Shown here: piece after piece, positions 53,771 to 61,054 of the stretch
How the letters are laid out: each line of letters starts with the position of its first letter
How positions within the stretch are numbered: position 1 is the first letter of the stretch
NCBI RefSeq assembly: GCF_000312505.2
Contig: NZ_HG326227.1
Location: forward strand, 1-64,000
Direction of reading: 5' to 3'
DNA length: 64,000 nt
Source: Fenollaria massiliensis
Lineage (GTDB): Bacteria; Bacillota; Clostridia; Tissierellales; Peptoniphilaceae
Made by a program: the position numbers and the translations under genes
The notes under the pieces: generated by a model
The model's database searches: none
The model's input: the letters and a program-made list of their open reading frames with translations, nothing else
Told to the model about the DNA's origin: nothing

Positions 53771-55120
53771 ATGAAGAATAAATCATTATTCACAAAGTTA
53801 ATCAGCTATTTTTTAATATTCACTGTGCTGATACTATCAACAATGTGGCTATTTAACATAGTTTTCTTCAAAGAGATATACACGCAAAAGAAGAGAGAAC
53901 TCATTCAAAACACTGAAAAAGAAATTTCATCTTATTCAGGAAGAGATCTCGTCTCGTTTTTAAATAGTGTTGCAAGCAAAACTAGACTCGGCATAATTAT
54001 TTTCGATGAGAATGGTTTGGTCTTGTACCCAAATTATCTACTTGAGCTTGATAAGGAAGACCTTGACTTTGTTAAAAGTAATGAAGATAGTGTAGACTAT
54101 ATCAAGAAGCATGACGATAGAGAATACCTTGTATTTTTAAAGAGATACGAAACAGTTAACGCAAAATTATATATGAAGCTCATCGACAATCTCGATGAAG
54201 ATGGCTCGGTTAAGAAGATGCTAAAGGAAGAGCTTTTATACATAAGTCTCGTTGCAATAGTTTTAGCACTTGCTCTTTCATACTTTTTAGCAAAAAAACT
54301 TACTAAGCCAATCAAAAATCTTTCGGAAGCGTCCAAATTTTTGGGCACAAAGAGCTTTTCTGTAGAAGAAGAGGGCGGCTACGAAGAGATTGAGGAGTTA
54401 AAGAAGAGCCTTGAGAGTGCAAACGCAGATTTAAAGAGGACCATGGACTTTCGTGAGAATATCATTGCCAATGTATCTCATGACTTCAAAACGCCTCTGA
54501 GCGTGATAAAGTCTTATGCTGAGATGATTAAGGATATAACAGGTGATAATAAAGAAAAACGTGAGGAGAATCTTGACACCATCATCTCTGAGGCAGATAG
54601 GCTTAACACGATGATTAACGAGATGCTTGAAGCGTCAAAGAATGTAAGTGCCCTTGGTGAACTAAATTTAGAAAAGGTTTCGCTCGAAGCTATTTCCAAA
54701 GAGATTATAGATAAATTAAATACTGCTGAAAATAGAGAAAGAATTAAATTAGACGTAAGTGGCGATACTATGGTCATGGCTGATGAGAAGAAGATTAGAA
54801 GCGTTATATATAATTATTTGTCTAACGCATTAAATTATTCAAATGAGAATGAGGATGTTCTTGTAAGGATAACTGAAGAGGAAAAAGGCGTTAGATACGA
54901 GGTTATTGACCACGGCATGGGCATCAAAGATGAGGACATCAAGAGGGTTTGGGACCGCTATTACATCTCGAGCGCGAACCATGAGCTTAAAAAGTACTCT
55001 ACAGGCCTCGGCTTATACATCGCACGCGAAGTGCTTTTGCTTCACAAGGCAGAGTTTGGCGTAGAGAGCAGCTACGGAAAAGGATCGAATTTTTATTTTG
55101 TATTAAAAAAGGGAGTGTAG
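53771..55120 (+). CDS. Sensor histidine kinase
   Basis: 449 residues from the ATG at 53771 just after the regulator's stop, preceded by GGAG. Two membrane helices (about 8-30 and 155-174) bracket a sensor domain of about 125 residues; HAMP domain near 180-230; HisKA with phospho-His in VSHDFKTPLSVI near 236; HATPase with NYLSNALNYS near 345, DHGMGIKDED near 378 and TGLGLYIAREV near 410. Partner of the preceding regulator. A cell-envelope signal is likely given VanS-like layout. Confidence 0.92.
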   Translation: MKNKSLFTKLISYFLIFTVLILSTMWLFNIVFFKEIYTQKKRELIQNTEKEISSYSGRDLVSFLNSVASKTRLGIIIFDENGLVLYPNYLLELDKEDLDFVKSNEDSVDYIKKHDDREYLVFLKRYETVNAKLYMKLIDNLDEDGSVKKMLKEELLYISLVAIVLALALSYFLAKKLTKPIKNLSEASKFLGTKSFSVEEEGGYEEIEELKKSLESANADLKRTMDFRENIIANVSHDFKTPLSVIKSYAEMIKDITGDNKEKREENLDTIISEADRLNTMINEMLEASKNVSALGELNLEKVSLEAISKEIIDKLNTAENRERIKLDVSGDTMVMADEKKIRSVIYNYLSNALNYSNENEDVLVRITEEEKGVRYEVIDHGMGIKDEDIKRVWDRYYISSANHELKKYSTGLGLYIAREVLLLHKAEFGVESSYGKGSNFYFVLKKGV

Positions 55121-55122
55121 AT

Positions 55123-55530
55123 ATGAACTTTGATTTTTTAAAAGACATGAACATTGGTAATTTCAATAAGGATGAAGCAATGAACAAGATTGGTGAAATT
55201 GGCGAAGCAATCAAAACAAATACTGATTTGGCAAAGTATCAAGACCTAATCAATGACTTTTTGGACCTTGTTAAAGATTATTACAATGGCCATTATAAAG
55301 GCATTGAAAAGAAAAATATGCTATTTATCATCTCAGGACTACTAATAGTTTTGTATCCAAATTCATACAAGCAAAATGCTTTCTTCATCATAGCGTCGAA
55401 AATATTTGGCGTATCAATATTAATAAAGGCGATAGGCGAAGAAGTGGCCAAATATAGAGAGTGGAAGAAGAATTTAATTTCTATAGAGACTGATTTAGGA
55501 ACTATTGAATACAACGAAGAGGAATTTTAA
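55123..55530 (+). CDS. Small protein, possibly YkvA/DUF1232-like
   Basis: 135 residues. An N-terminal acidic helix (DMNIGNFNKDEAMNKIGEIG), then a hydrophobic region (about 68-107) and a charged C terminus EYNEEEF. VKDYYNGHYKGI followed by two hydrophobic helices resembles the YkvA fold, but the family's PDxIPD segment is not visible, so the assignment is weak. It begins two bases after the kinase and ends one base before cbiP, linking the two-component genes to the cobalamin genes in one transcript. Confidence 0.55.
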   Translation: MNFDFLKDMNIGNFNKDEAMNKIGEIGEAIKTNTDLAKYQDLINDFLDLVKDYYNGHYKGIEKKNMLFIISGLLIVLYPNSYKQNAFFIIASKIFGVSILIKAIGEEVAKYREWKKNLISIETDLGTIEYNEEEF

Positions 55531-56370
55531 ATGGCAAAGATAATGATATACGGCACGACATCGTCCGCAGGTAAATCGACGATAGCGACTGCTATGTGCA
55601 GATATTATAAAGACAAGGGCTACAAGGTTTGTCCATTCAAATCGCAAAACATGTCGAGAAACTCATTTAAGCTTCAAGACGGAAAACTTATTAGTAACGC
55701 TCAAGCGATACAAGCCTACGCCGCTGGAATCAAGGCTGACGAGTACATGAACCCAATACTTCTAGTGCCATCGTCTGACACAGGTAGCGACGTCTATGTG
55801 CTTGGCAAATTATATAAGCACATGAATACAAAGGAGTATTACTCGATTAAAAAAGAGCTAAAAGCGAAAGTAAAAGAAGTTTTTGAAGAGCTTGAAAAGA
55901 AATATGATGTGATGATTATAGAAGGAGCTGGCTCACCAGCAGAGATAAATTTACTTGAAGATGATTTCGTAAATACTGGCATGGCAGAACTTGCTGACAC
56001 AAATGCTGTCATCGTCGCAGACATTGACAAGGGTGGCGTCTTTGCTTCAATCTATGGCACATACATGATACTTGATGAAAAAGATAGATCAAGAATAAAG
56101 GGTTACATCATCAACAAATTTAGAGGCGATGCGAGCCTATTAGATGAAGGCATAAAAAAACTTCATGAGCTAACTGGCCTTGATTGCCTTGGCATAGTAC
56201 CATACACAAAGCTTGAGATAGCAGACGAAGACTCGCTTCACGACTACGAGAAAAAAGTCAACGCTCACATGGCTGAGCACGATGCGATGAATAATGAGAT
56301 CGATAGACTAGCTGATGTCTTCGAAAAGGCCATCGACATAGATAAGTTAAATGCAATACTTGGCTTATAA
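55531..56370 (+). CDS. cbiP: Cobyric acid synthase-like protein lacking the glutamine amidotransferase domain
   Basis: 279 residues against about 490-510 for normal CbiP/CobQ. The synthetase domain is complete: P-loop GTTSSAGKS at residues 8-16, FKSQNMSRNS at 36-45, IIEGAGSPAEINL near 129, VADIDKGGVFASIYGT at 162-177 and VPYTKLEIADEDSL at 223-236. After this, the amidotransferase domain with its catalytic Cys is absent. The last 25 residues (EIDRLADVFEKAIDIDKLN) look like the normal C-terminal tail, so about 200 residues appear to have been cut out of the middle. The enzyme would adenylate or phosphorylate cobyrinic acid diamide but must get ammonia elsewhere. Starts one base after the previous gene and overlaps cbiB. 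Confidence 0.82.
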   Translation: MAKIMIYGTTSSAGKSTIATAMCRYYKDKGYKVCPFKSQNMSRNSFKLQDGKLISNAQAIQAYAAGIKADEYMNPILLVPSSDTGSDVYVLGKLYKHMNTKEYYSIKKELKAKVKEVFEELEKKYDVMIIEGAGSPAEINLLEDDFVNTGMAELADTNAVIVADIDKGGVFASIYGTYMILDEKDRSRIKGYIINKFRGDASLLDEGIKKLHELTGLDCLGIVPYTKLEIADEDSLHDYEKKVNAHMAEHDAMNNEIDRLADVFEKAIDIDKLNAILGL

Positions 56371-57310
56371 ACTCATCGCCATACTTATAGGCGTTTTGCT
56401 TGATTTAATCTTAGGGGACCCTTATAACTTTTTTCATCCGGTTAAGGTCATGGGTAATGTCATTAGCTTTGAAGAAAGATTAATTCGAAGGACAGGGGCG
56501 AGAGGCGGCTTTTTGAAGCTGCTTGGACTAGTGGCGGTATTATTTAATATGAGCCTTGCATTTTTGTCCGGCTACTTGGCAATAATATTATTTAAGATCA
56601 ATAAATATTTGTATTTAATCTACACTTCATACATGGTCTATGTGTGCTTAGCCGCACGTTCACTTCACTTCGAAGCAGATATGGTAGTAAAAGAGCTAGG
56701 CCATTCGCTAGAGAGAGGCCGTAAGAGGCTTTCCTACATAGTTGGCCGTGACACAAGTGAATTAAGTGAAGAAGAGATACTTAAGGCAACCATCGAGACA
56801 GTCGCTGAAAACACTTCAGATGGTGTCATAGCGCCGCTTATCTACATCGCGATATATACACCACTTGGACTTGTTTATAAATTTATCAATACCATGGACT
56901 CGATGTGGGGCTACAAGAATGAAAAGTATGGTGATCTTGGTTTTTTCGCGGCAAAGATAGATGACCTAGTCAATCTAGTGCCAGCAAGATTAAGTGCGCT
57001 TCTTATATTAATCACGAACATCTTTAATAAAAATATTCTCTACGCATGCAAAACATTTTTTAAGTATAGATATGCACACGCAAGCCCAAATAGTGCCTTC
57101 CTTGAAGCGCCCATAGCAGGTCTTTTAAAAATTCGTTTAGGTGGACCACACAAATATTTTTCAAAAGTTGTCGACAAACCATATATTGGCGATATAGATG
57201 AGAAAGTGAATAAAAATGGCGTTTATTTCACCATAAAAGCGATGTATAAGGCACTTGCCTTATTGATATTAGCAATCGTAGCTATATATTTAAAATTAAT
57301 ATTAAAATAA
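56351..57310 (+). CDS. cbiB: Adenosylcobinamide-phosphate synthase
   Basis: 319 residues with several membrane helices. It joins aminopropanol (phosphate) to adenosylcobyric acid. Start overlaps cbiP by 20 bases. DLILGDPYNFFHPVKVMGN near residue 18, IVGRDTSELSEEEILKATIE near 129 with ETVAENTSDGVIAPLIY, and DSMWGYKNEKYGDLGFFAAK near 184 are CbiB signatures. The C-terminal LLILAIVAIYLKLILK is repeated in two diverged fragments downstream (57537-57596 and 59127-59149). Confidence 0.92.
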   Translation: MQYLAYKLIAILIGVLLDLILGDPYNFFHPVKVMGNVISFEERLIRRTGARGGFLKLLGLVAVLFNMSLAFLSGYLAIILFKINKYLYLIYTSYMVYVCLAARSLHFEADMVVKELGHSLERGRKRLSYIVGRDTSELSEEEILKATIETVAENTSDGVIAPLIYIAIYTPLGLVYKFINTMDSMWGYKNEKYGDLGFFAAKIDDLVNLVPARLSALLILITNIFNKNILYACKTFFKYRYAHASPNSAFLEAPIAGLLKIRLGGPHKYFSKVVDKPYIGDIDEKVNKNGVYFTIKAMYKALALLILAIVAIYLKLILK

Positions 57311-57489
57311 AAAAAATGCACTTATGTCAAAACAATCGTTTTACATCTCTGCATTTTTTTGTAAGCCAAGTTTTCAGGAAATTATTTTTGAAAAAGTATT
57401 TTCAAATTATACAGATTTTGCTAAGCTATATTAGTGTTTCAAATCACGAAAATTAAAATAAATAAAATTTTTTTATTCACTTGAAAAAA
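57278..57489 (+). repeat. Direct repeat, copy 1 (cbiB 3' end, terminator, flank)
   Basis: From the last codons of cbiB through the hairpin and on to the TTGAAAAA string near 57481. It is closely similar to 59125-59329, with scattered differences and small gaps. The two copies flank the MFS gene. Confidence 0.75.
57309..57360 (+). terminator. Terminator of cbiP-cbiB
   Basis: A long hairpin with AAAAAATGCA and TGCATTTTTT as outer arms and AAAAC/GTTTT as inner arms, ending in seven T. It could act in both directions. A near copy is at 59150-59200. Confidence 0.85.
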
Positions 57490-57502
57490 TTAAAGATAGT
57501 TG

Positions 57503-57530
57503 TTGACACCCCCCCCATTTATGATATCAT
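57503..57530 (+). promoter_or_regulatory. Promoter with a C8 tract in the spacer
   Basis: Perfect -35 TTGACA (57503-57508), then eight C (57509-57516) and ATTTATGA, then TATCAT (57525-57530); spacer 16 bp. Gain of one C would give the optimal 17 bp. It precedes the MFS gene. Confidence 0.7.
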
Positions 57531-57536
57531 TAGTAT

Positions 57537-57596
57537 ATGAGTACTTTATTAGTTATAGCGATTGCAGCCATATATTTAAAATTAATACTAAAATAA
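57537..57596 (+). pseudogene. Remnant of a second cbiB 3' end
   Basis: Reads MSTLLVIAIAAIYLKLILK then TAA, nearly the same as the CbiB C terminus LLILAIVAIYLKLILK. Most base differences from cbiB are at third codon positions (GCA ATC versus GCG ATT, GCT versus GCC), which points to a once functional, diverged allele. It is followed by AAAAAAATGCA, the first arm of the cbiB terminator. Confidence 0.7.
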
Positions 57597-57670
57597 AAAA
57601 ATGCAGTAATGTGAAAATATACATGATTATTTAATAGAAATATTTATCATGGAGAAAGATTGGTGAGAAT

Positions 57671-58882
57671 ATGAGTCAAACAAAAGAAACAAATATGAAA
57701 AATTTCAAAAAGACAAAAATAATATATATTATAATGATGTCTTTATATGGATTTGCAGATAAACTTTATGGTAGTATATATATTGCATTTATGCGATCTG
57801 CAAATTTATCTATGCTTCAAATATCTAATCTATTCAGTATTGAACAAATTTTATTAGCAATATTTGATTACCCTACTGGTACCATATCAGACAAAATAGG
57901 TAGGAAAAAAATAGCATCTCATGGCTTTATAACTTGGGGGATCAGTTTACTAATATTTGCTTATTCTAAAAGCTATACTTATTTTTTAATTTCAATGATT
58001 TTAATGGCATTAGGACTAGCACTTATCTCTGGAGCGCCAGGTGCCTGGCTTGTAGACCATATGATAAAAGATGGTGTTTACGAAGAAAGGACTAAAATAT
58101 TCCCACAAATACAAACTATAGTTAGTTTTTTTGCAATAATAGCATCTATTTTTTCATATTTTTTTATAGATATTTCTAATAGTTTGCCTATTATAGTTGC
58201 TGGACTAATCTCTATATTTACAGGTTTGTACTCATACGTTGTGGGAGAAGATAATTATGGATTTAGTAAGCATCCTAGTCTGTTGAAAACGTTGAATGAA
58301 AACTTGAAATCCTTTCTTAAAGATAAGAGAATGATATTCTTAACAATAAAAAAATTATTGTCGTATGTTTCTTTTGTGGCTTTTATACTTTATTGGCAAA
58401 TATATCTAACGGAGACACTAGAATTAGAAGCAAAGTTTTTACCAATATTTCTTATTATATTTATGTTTTCTTTAACTGCTGGAAATTATCTGTCTTCGAG
58501 AATTGCAAATAAGTTAGAGAATTATTATGTATCTATTGTTGGACTTATAGTAAGTGCTGTAGGTTTTGCATTATTAATTCTTGGGGATAATTTAATAACA
58601 TTTATTATAGGCTCTATTCTTATTGAAGTTGGATTTGGAATAGAACAAGCTATGACACCTACATGGACTATGGAATATATTAAAAGTGAAGTCAGAGCAT
58701 CATATGCTTCAATATTTAGTACGATACAATCCATTTTTGGATTCTTTATTATAAATTTGTTAGGCCTTTTCTCTGAATTAGCAGGTATAAATATTGTATG
58801 GCTACTTGGAATTGTAGTTATTTTTCTTGAAATAGGTATTGTTCTATTATTTGTTAAAAAATATAAATCAATAAGGAGTTAA
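57671..58882 (+). CDS. MFS transporter of unknown substrate
   Basis: 403 residues, about 12 membrane helices. Motif A appears as PTGTISDKIGRKKIASHG near residue 76, and the halves are separated by a loop near 195-215. GGTGAG lies seven bases before the ATG. The gene interrupts a cobalamin locus and is flanked by direct repeats, so it is probably an inserted accessory gene. Its codon use (ATA, TTA, TTT heavy) is more AT-biased than the cobalamin genes. A link to corrinoid transport is possible from context only. The promoter has a C8 tract, suggesting on/off expression. Confidence 0.85.
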   Translation: MSQTKETNMKNFKKTKIIYIIMMSLYGFADKLYGSIYIAFMRSANLSMLQISNLFSIEQILLAIFDYPTGTISDKIGRKKIASHGFITWGISLLIFAYSKSYTYFLISMILMALGLALISGAPGAWLVDHMIKDGVYEERTKIFPQIQTIVSFFAIIASIFSYFFIDISNSLPIIVAGLISIFTGLYSYVVGEDNYGFSKHPSLLKTLNENLKSFLKDKRMIFLTIKKLLSYVSFVAFILYWQIYLTETLELEAKFLPIFLIIFMFSLTAGNYLSSRIANKLENYYVSIVGLIVSAVGFALLILGDNLITFIIGSILIEVGFGIEQAMTPTWTMEYIKSEVRASYASIFSTIQSIFGFFIINLLGLFSELAGINIVWLLGIVVIFLEIGIVLLFVKKYKSIRS

Positions 58883-59092
58883 TAGTGAAATTATATGAAA
58901 TCATATATTAACATGTGTAATATCTAAATCATAAAATTTATAATTTTCAATGATGAAGAGCATGTTAATCTAATGAATAGATTGTTTAAAACTAAAAGTT
59001 TAATTAAAAGTTCATGATATGTCTTTTGAGTCTTTAAATCAATTGATGAATATATTACTATAACAACGAAATAATTTAGAAGAAAACAAAAT
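58883..59092. other. Intergenic, no gene recognised
   Basis: AT-rich; short open stretches (FNDEEHVNLMNRLFKTKS, then LNQLMNILL in another frame) hint at a decayed gene but fit no family that I can name. Confidence 0.35.
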
Positions 59093-59124
59093 GGATGCCA
59101 CCTATTTTGTATAGGCTAGCATCC
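59093..59124 (+). terminator. Hairpin after the MFS gene
   Basis: GGATGC/GCATCC outer stem with CCTA/TAGG inner stem, followed by GTTTATTT. Probable terminator of the MFS unit or old boundary of the inserted segment. Confidence 0.55.
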
Positions 59125-59329
59125 GTTTATTTAAAATTAATAATAAAATAAAAAAATGCACTTATGTCAAAACAATTGTTTTACATCTGTGCATTTTTTT
59201 GTAAGCTAAATTTTTAGGAAATTATTTTTGAAAAAGTATGCACATATTATATAGCTCTAATTAAGTCGTGTCCGTGTTTTGAATCACAAATAATAAAATT
59301 TATAAAAATTTATTATTACACTTGAAAAA
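59125..59329 (+). repeat. Direct repeat, copy 2 (cbiB 3' end, terminator, flank)
   Basis: Starts with codons for VYLKLIIK and a stop, then the same long hairpin (59150-59200), AGGAAATTATTTTTGAAAAAGTAT and an AT-rich end leading to CACTTGAAAAAAA. Its 3' end supplies the promoter of the riboswitch. Confidence 0.75.
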
Positions 59330-59350
59330 AATTTTTATATATGATATTAT
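59322..59350 (+). promoter_or_regulatory. Promoter of the riboswitch-cbiK/L operon
   Basis: TTGAAA (59322-59327), 17-bp spacer, TATTAT (59345-59350) with extended TGA. Confidence 0.8.
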
Positions 59351-59365
59351 ATAGGTGTAATTTTT

Positions 59366-59508
59366 GAATGTTCAATATAAAGGGAAGCTGGTGTAAATCC
59401 AGCACAGCCCCCGCTACTGTAAATAGTGACGAGTCTATGTATACCACTGGGAAACTGGGAAGGTTTAGATGAGGTTGATCTATAAGTCAGGATATCTTTA
59501 GAACGTTC
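59366..59508 (+). promoter_or_regulatory. Cobalamin riboswitch
   Basis: The conserved core is visible: AGGGAAGCTGGTGTAAATCC, CAGCACAGCCCCCGCTACTG and AAGTCAGGATAT. GAATGTTC (59366-59373) pairs with GAACGTTC (59501-59508) as P1. It senses adenosylcobalamin; a terminator follows at 59565, so ligand binding most likely stops transcription of the cobalamin genes. Confidence 0.93.
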
Positions 59509-59564
59509 GTATAAAGTTACTTCTTCGGTGGGAAGGAAAAACTTACTAAATATGTATGTTTTAT

Positions 59565-59599
59565 ATCCTTGATACCCCTATTCAAGGATTTTTATTTTC
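59565..59599 (+). terminator. Riboswitch expression-platform terminator
   Basis: Perfect 8-bp stem ATCCTTGA/TCAAGGAT, 9-base loop, then TTTTATTTT. It lies 57 bases after the aptamer. Confidence 0.8.
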
Positions 59600-59610
59600 C
59601 AAAAAACCGG

Positions 59611-59652
59611 CGAGAGAAAAGGCGCGCTTCTCCTATTTTTCCTTTTCTCTCG
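59611..59652 (+). promoter_or_regulatory. Stable leader hairpin before cbiK/L
   Basis: Perfect 12-bp stem CGAGAGAAAAGG/CCTTTTCTCTCG with an 18-base loop, ending 12 bases before the GGAGG of the next gene. An A run precedes it rather than a T run following, so it is not a plus-strand terminator. Possibly a second control or mRNA-stabilising element. Confidence 0.55.
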
Positions 59653-59674
59653 AGTACATATTATGGAGGTTCAT

Positions 59675-61051
59675 ATGAAAAAGGCAATATTACTTAGTTT
59701 TTTTGGCACAACAAGGCTTAGGGAACACGAAAGAGTCATTGATAAATTTATTAATGGCTTTAAAAATGAATTTAATGACTGTGATATTAAAATATGCTTC
59801 ACTTCAAGGATAGTTAAAAAGATACTTGAAAAAAAGGGCATGTCTTTTGATGATGAGTGTGAGGCTATTAAGAAGCTTAAAGAAGCTGGATACAAAGACA
59901 TAAGAGTAGTTTCGACAAACATCATCCCTGGAGAAGAGTATAAGAAGCTTAAAAATGTTTCAAATAGACTGACTACGCCATTTATCAGTAATAGCAAGGA
60001 TATAGCTAAGCTTATAGATGGAATGACTGCCTTTAAATTAAACGAAGGCGAAGAATTTATCTATGTTGGTCATGGTACTTATCACGTGGCTGATAGGATA
60101 TACGAAGACATTGACAATGCTTTTAGAGAAAAGAACAATAAATATCACATGATGAGCATTGAGGGTGAACTTGATCTTGATAGCGTTGTAGAAAATTTAT
60201 CTAAAGATACAAAAACAATTTATCTAAGACCATTTATGCTAGTTTCTGGTGTTCACATGCTTGAAGACATCGCTTCTGATGATGAGGACTCAATCAAGTC
60301 AAGGCTAGAAAAGCTTGGTTACGAAGTAAAACTTATTGACAAGGGTCTTGGAGAAGAAGATTATTTCTTAAACGACTCTATAGAAAAAGTTAAGGCAATG
60401 GAAGAGCCGCTACTAAATATAGTTGGCGTAGGACCTGGCGATGAAGATTTACTAACTGTCAAGGCTATACTTACTTTAAAAAATACAAACGCTGTCTTTG
60501 TTCTTGACAACAGAGGCCGTAATCTTGCTCTTGACACAGTTATGAGCTACGTTAAAGATAAGCCAATCATCAAGATGCCGTTTGATATGAAAAGTGCTAA
60601 CGAAGCTTTATATAATGATTTAAAACTTAAACTGGAAGAGACTTTAGCTGAGTATAGAGACGTGAGCTTCGTAACTATAGGCGATGCGGCAGTTTTTTCG
60701 ACACCTATGAATCTAAGTAAGATACTTGATAAAAAGATAAATATAAATCTAATTAATGGTATGCCATCTTTCGTTGCACTGACTGCCATGAATAAAGAGC
60801 TGCTTATTGAAAAAGGCGAAAGTCTTGTGATAAGCGATAACACAGAGCTAGTTGAGGCAGCAAAGCCTGACAGAGCTGTTATACTTAAGGGAACTCTCAA
60901 TAAAGAAGCTGTTTTAAAGCTTAAAGATACTTACGAGGCTGAATATTTTAAGAGAATATCGATGCCGAACGAAATGTATCTTACAGATGAGGAAGAAATA
61001 CGCAAGGATAACGATTATATCTCGCTATTCTACTTAAAGAAAAGGAAGTAA
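59675..61051 (+). CDS. cbiK/cbiL: Fusion of anaerobic cobalt chelatase CbiK and C20-methyltransferase CbiL
   Basis: 458 residues from the ATG at 59675, five bases after GGAGG. Residues 1-240: CbiK, with ILLSFFGTTRLREHE, YVGHGTYHVADRIYEDI (chelating His) near 130 and RPFMLVSGVHMLEDIASDDE near 185. Residues 245-458: tetrapyrrole methylase, with NIVGVGPGDEDLLTVKAILTL near 247 and VTIGDAAVFST near 335. The methylase best fits cobalt-factor II C20-methyltransferase (CbiL). These are consecutive steps (cobalt insertion into sirohydrochlorin, then methylation), so a fusion makes sense. Assignment of CbiL rather than another Cbi methylase rests on motif order. Confidence 0.85.
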   Translation: MKKAILLSFFGTTRLREHERVIDKFINGFKNEFNDCDIKICFTSRIVKKILEKKGMSFDDECEAIKKLKEAGYKDIRVVSTNIIPGEEYKKLKNVSNRLTTPFISNSKDIAKLIDGMTAFKLNEGEEFIYVGHGTYHVADRIYEDIDNAFREKNNKYHMMSIEGELDLDSVVENLSKDTKTIYLRPFMLVSGVHMLEDIASDDEDSIKSRLEKLGYEVKLIDKGLGEEDYFLNDSIEKVKAMEEPLLNIVGVGPGDEDLLTVKAILTLKNTNAVFVLDNRGRNLALDTVMSYVKDKPIIKMPFDMKSANEALYNDLKLKLEETLAEYRDVSFVTIGDAAVFSTPMNLSKILDKKININLINGMPSFVALTAMNKELLIEKGESLVISDNTELVEAAKPDRAVILKGTLNKEAVLKLKDTYEAEYFKRISMPNEMYLTDEEEIRKDNDYISLFYLKKRK

Positions 61052-61054
61052 ATT

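Noticed and set aside
59611-59652. Intrinsic terminator on the plus strand
   Set aside because: The stem is not followed by T; the A run is upstream.
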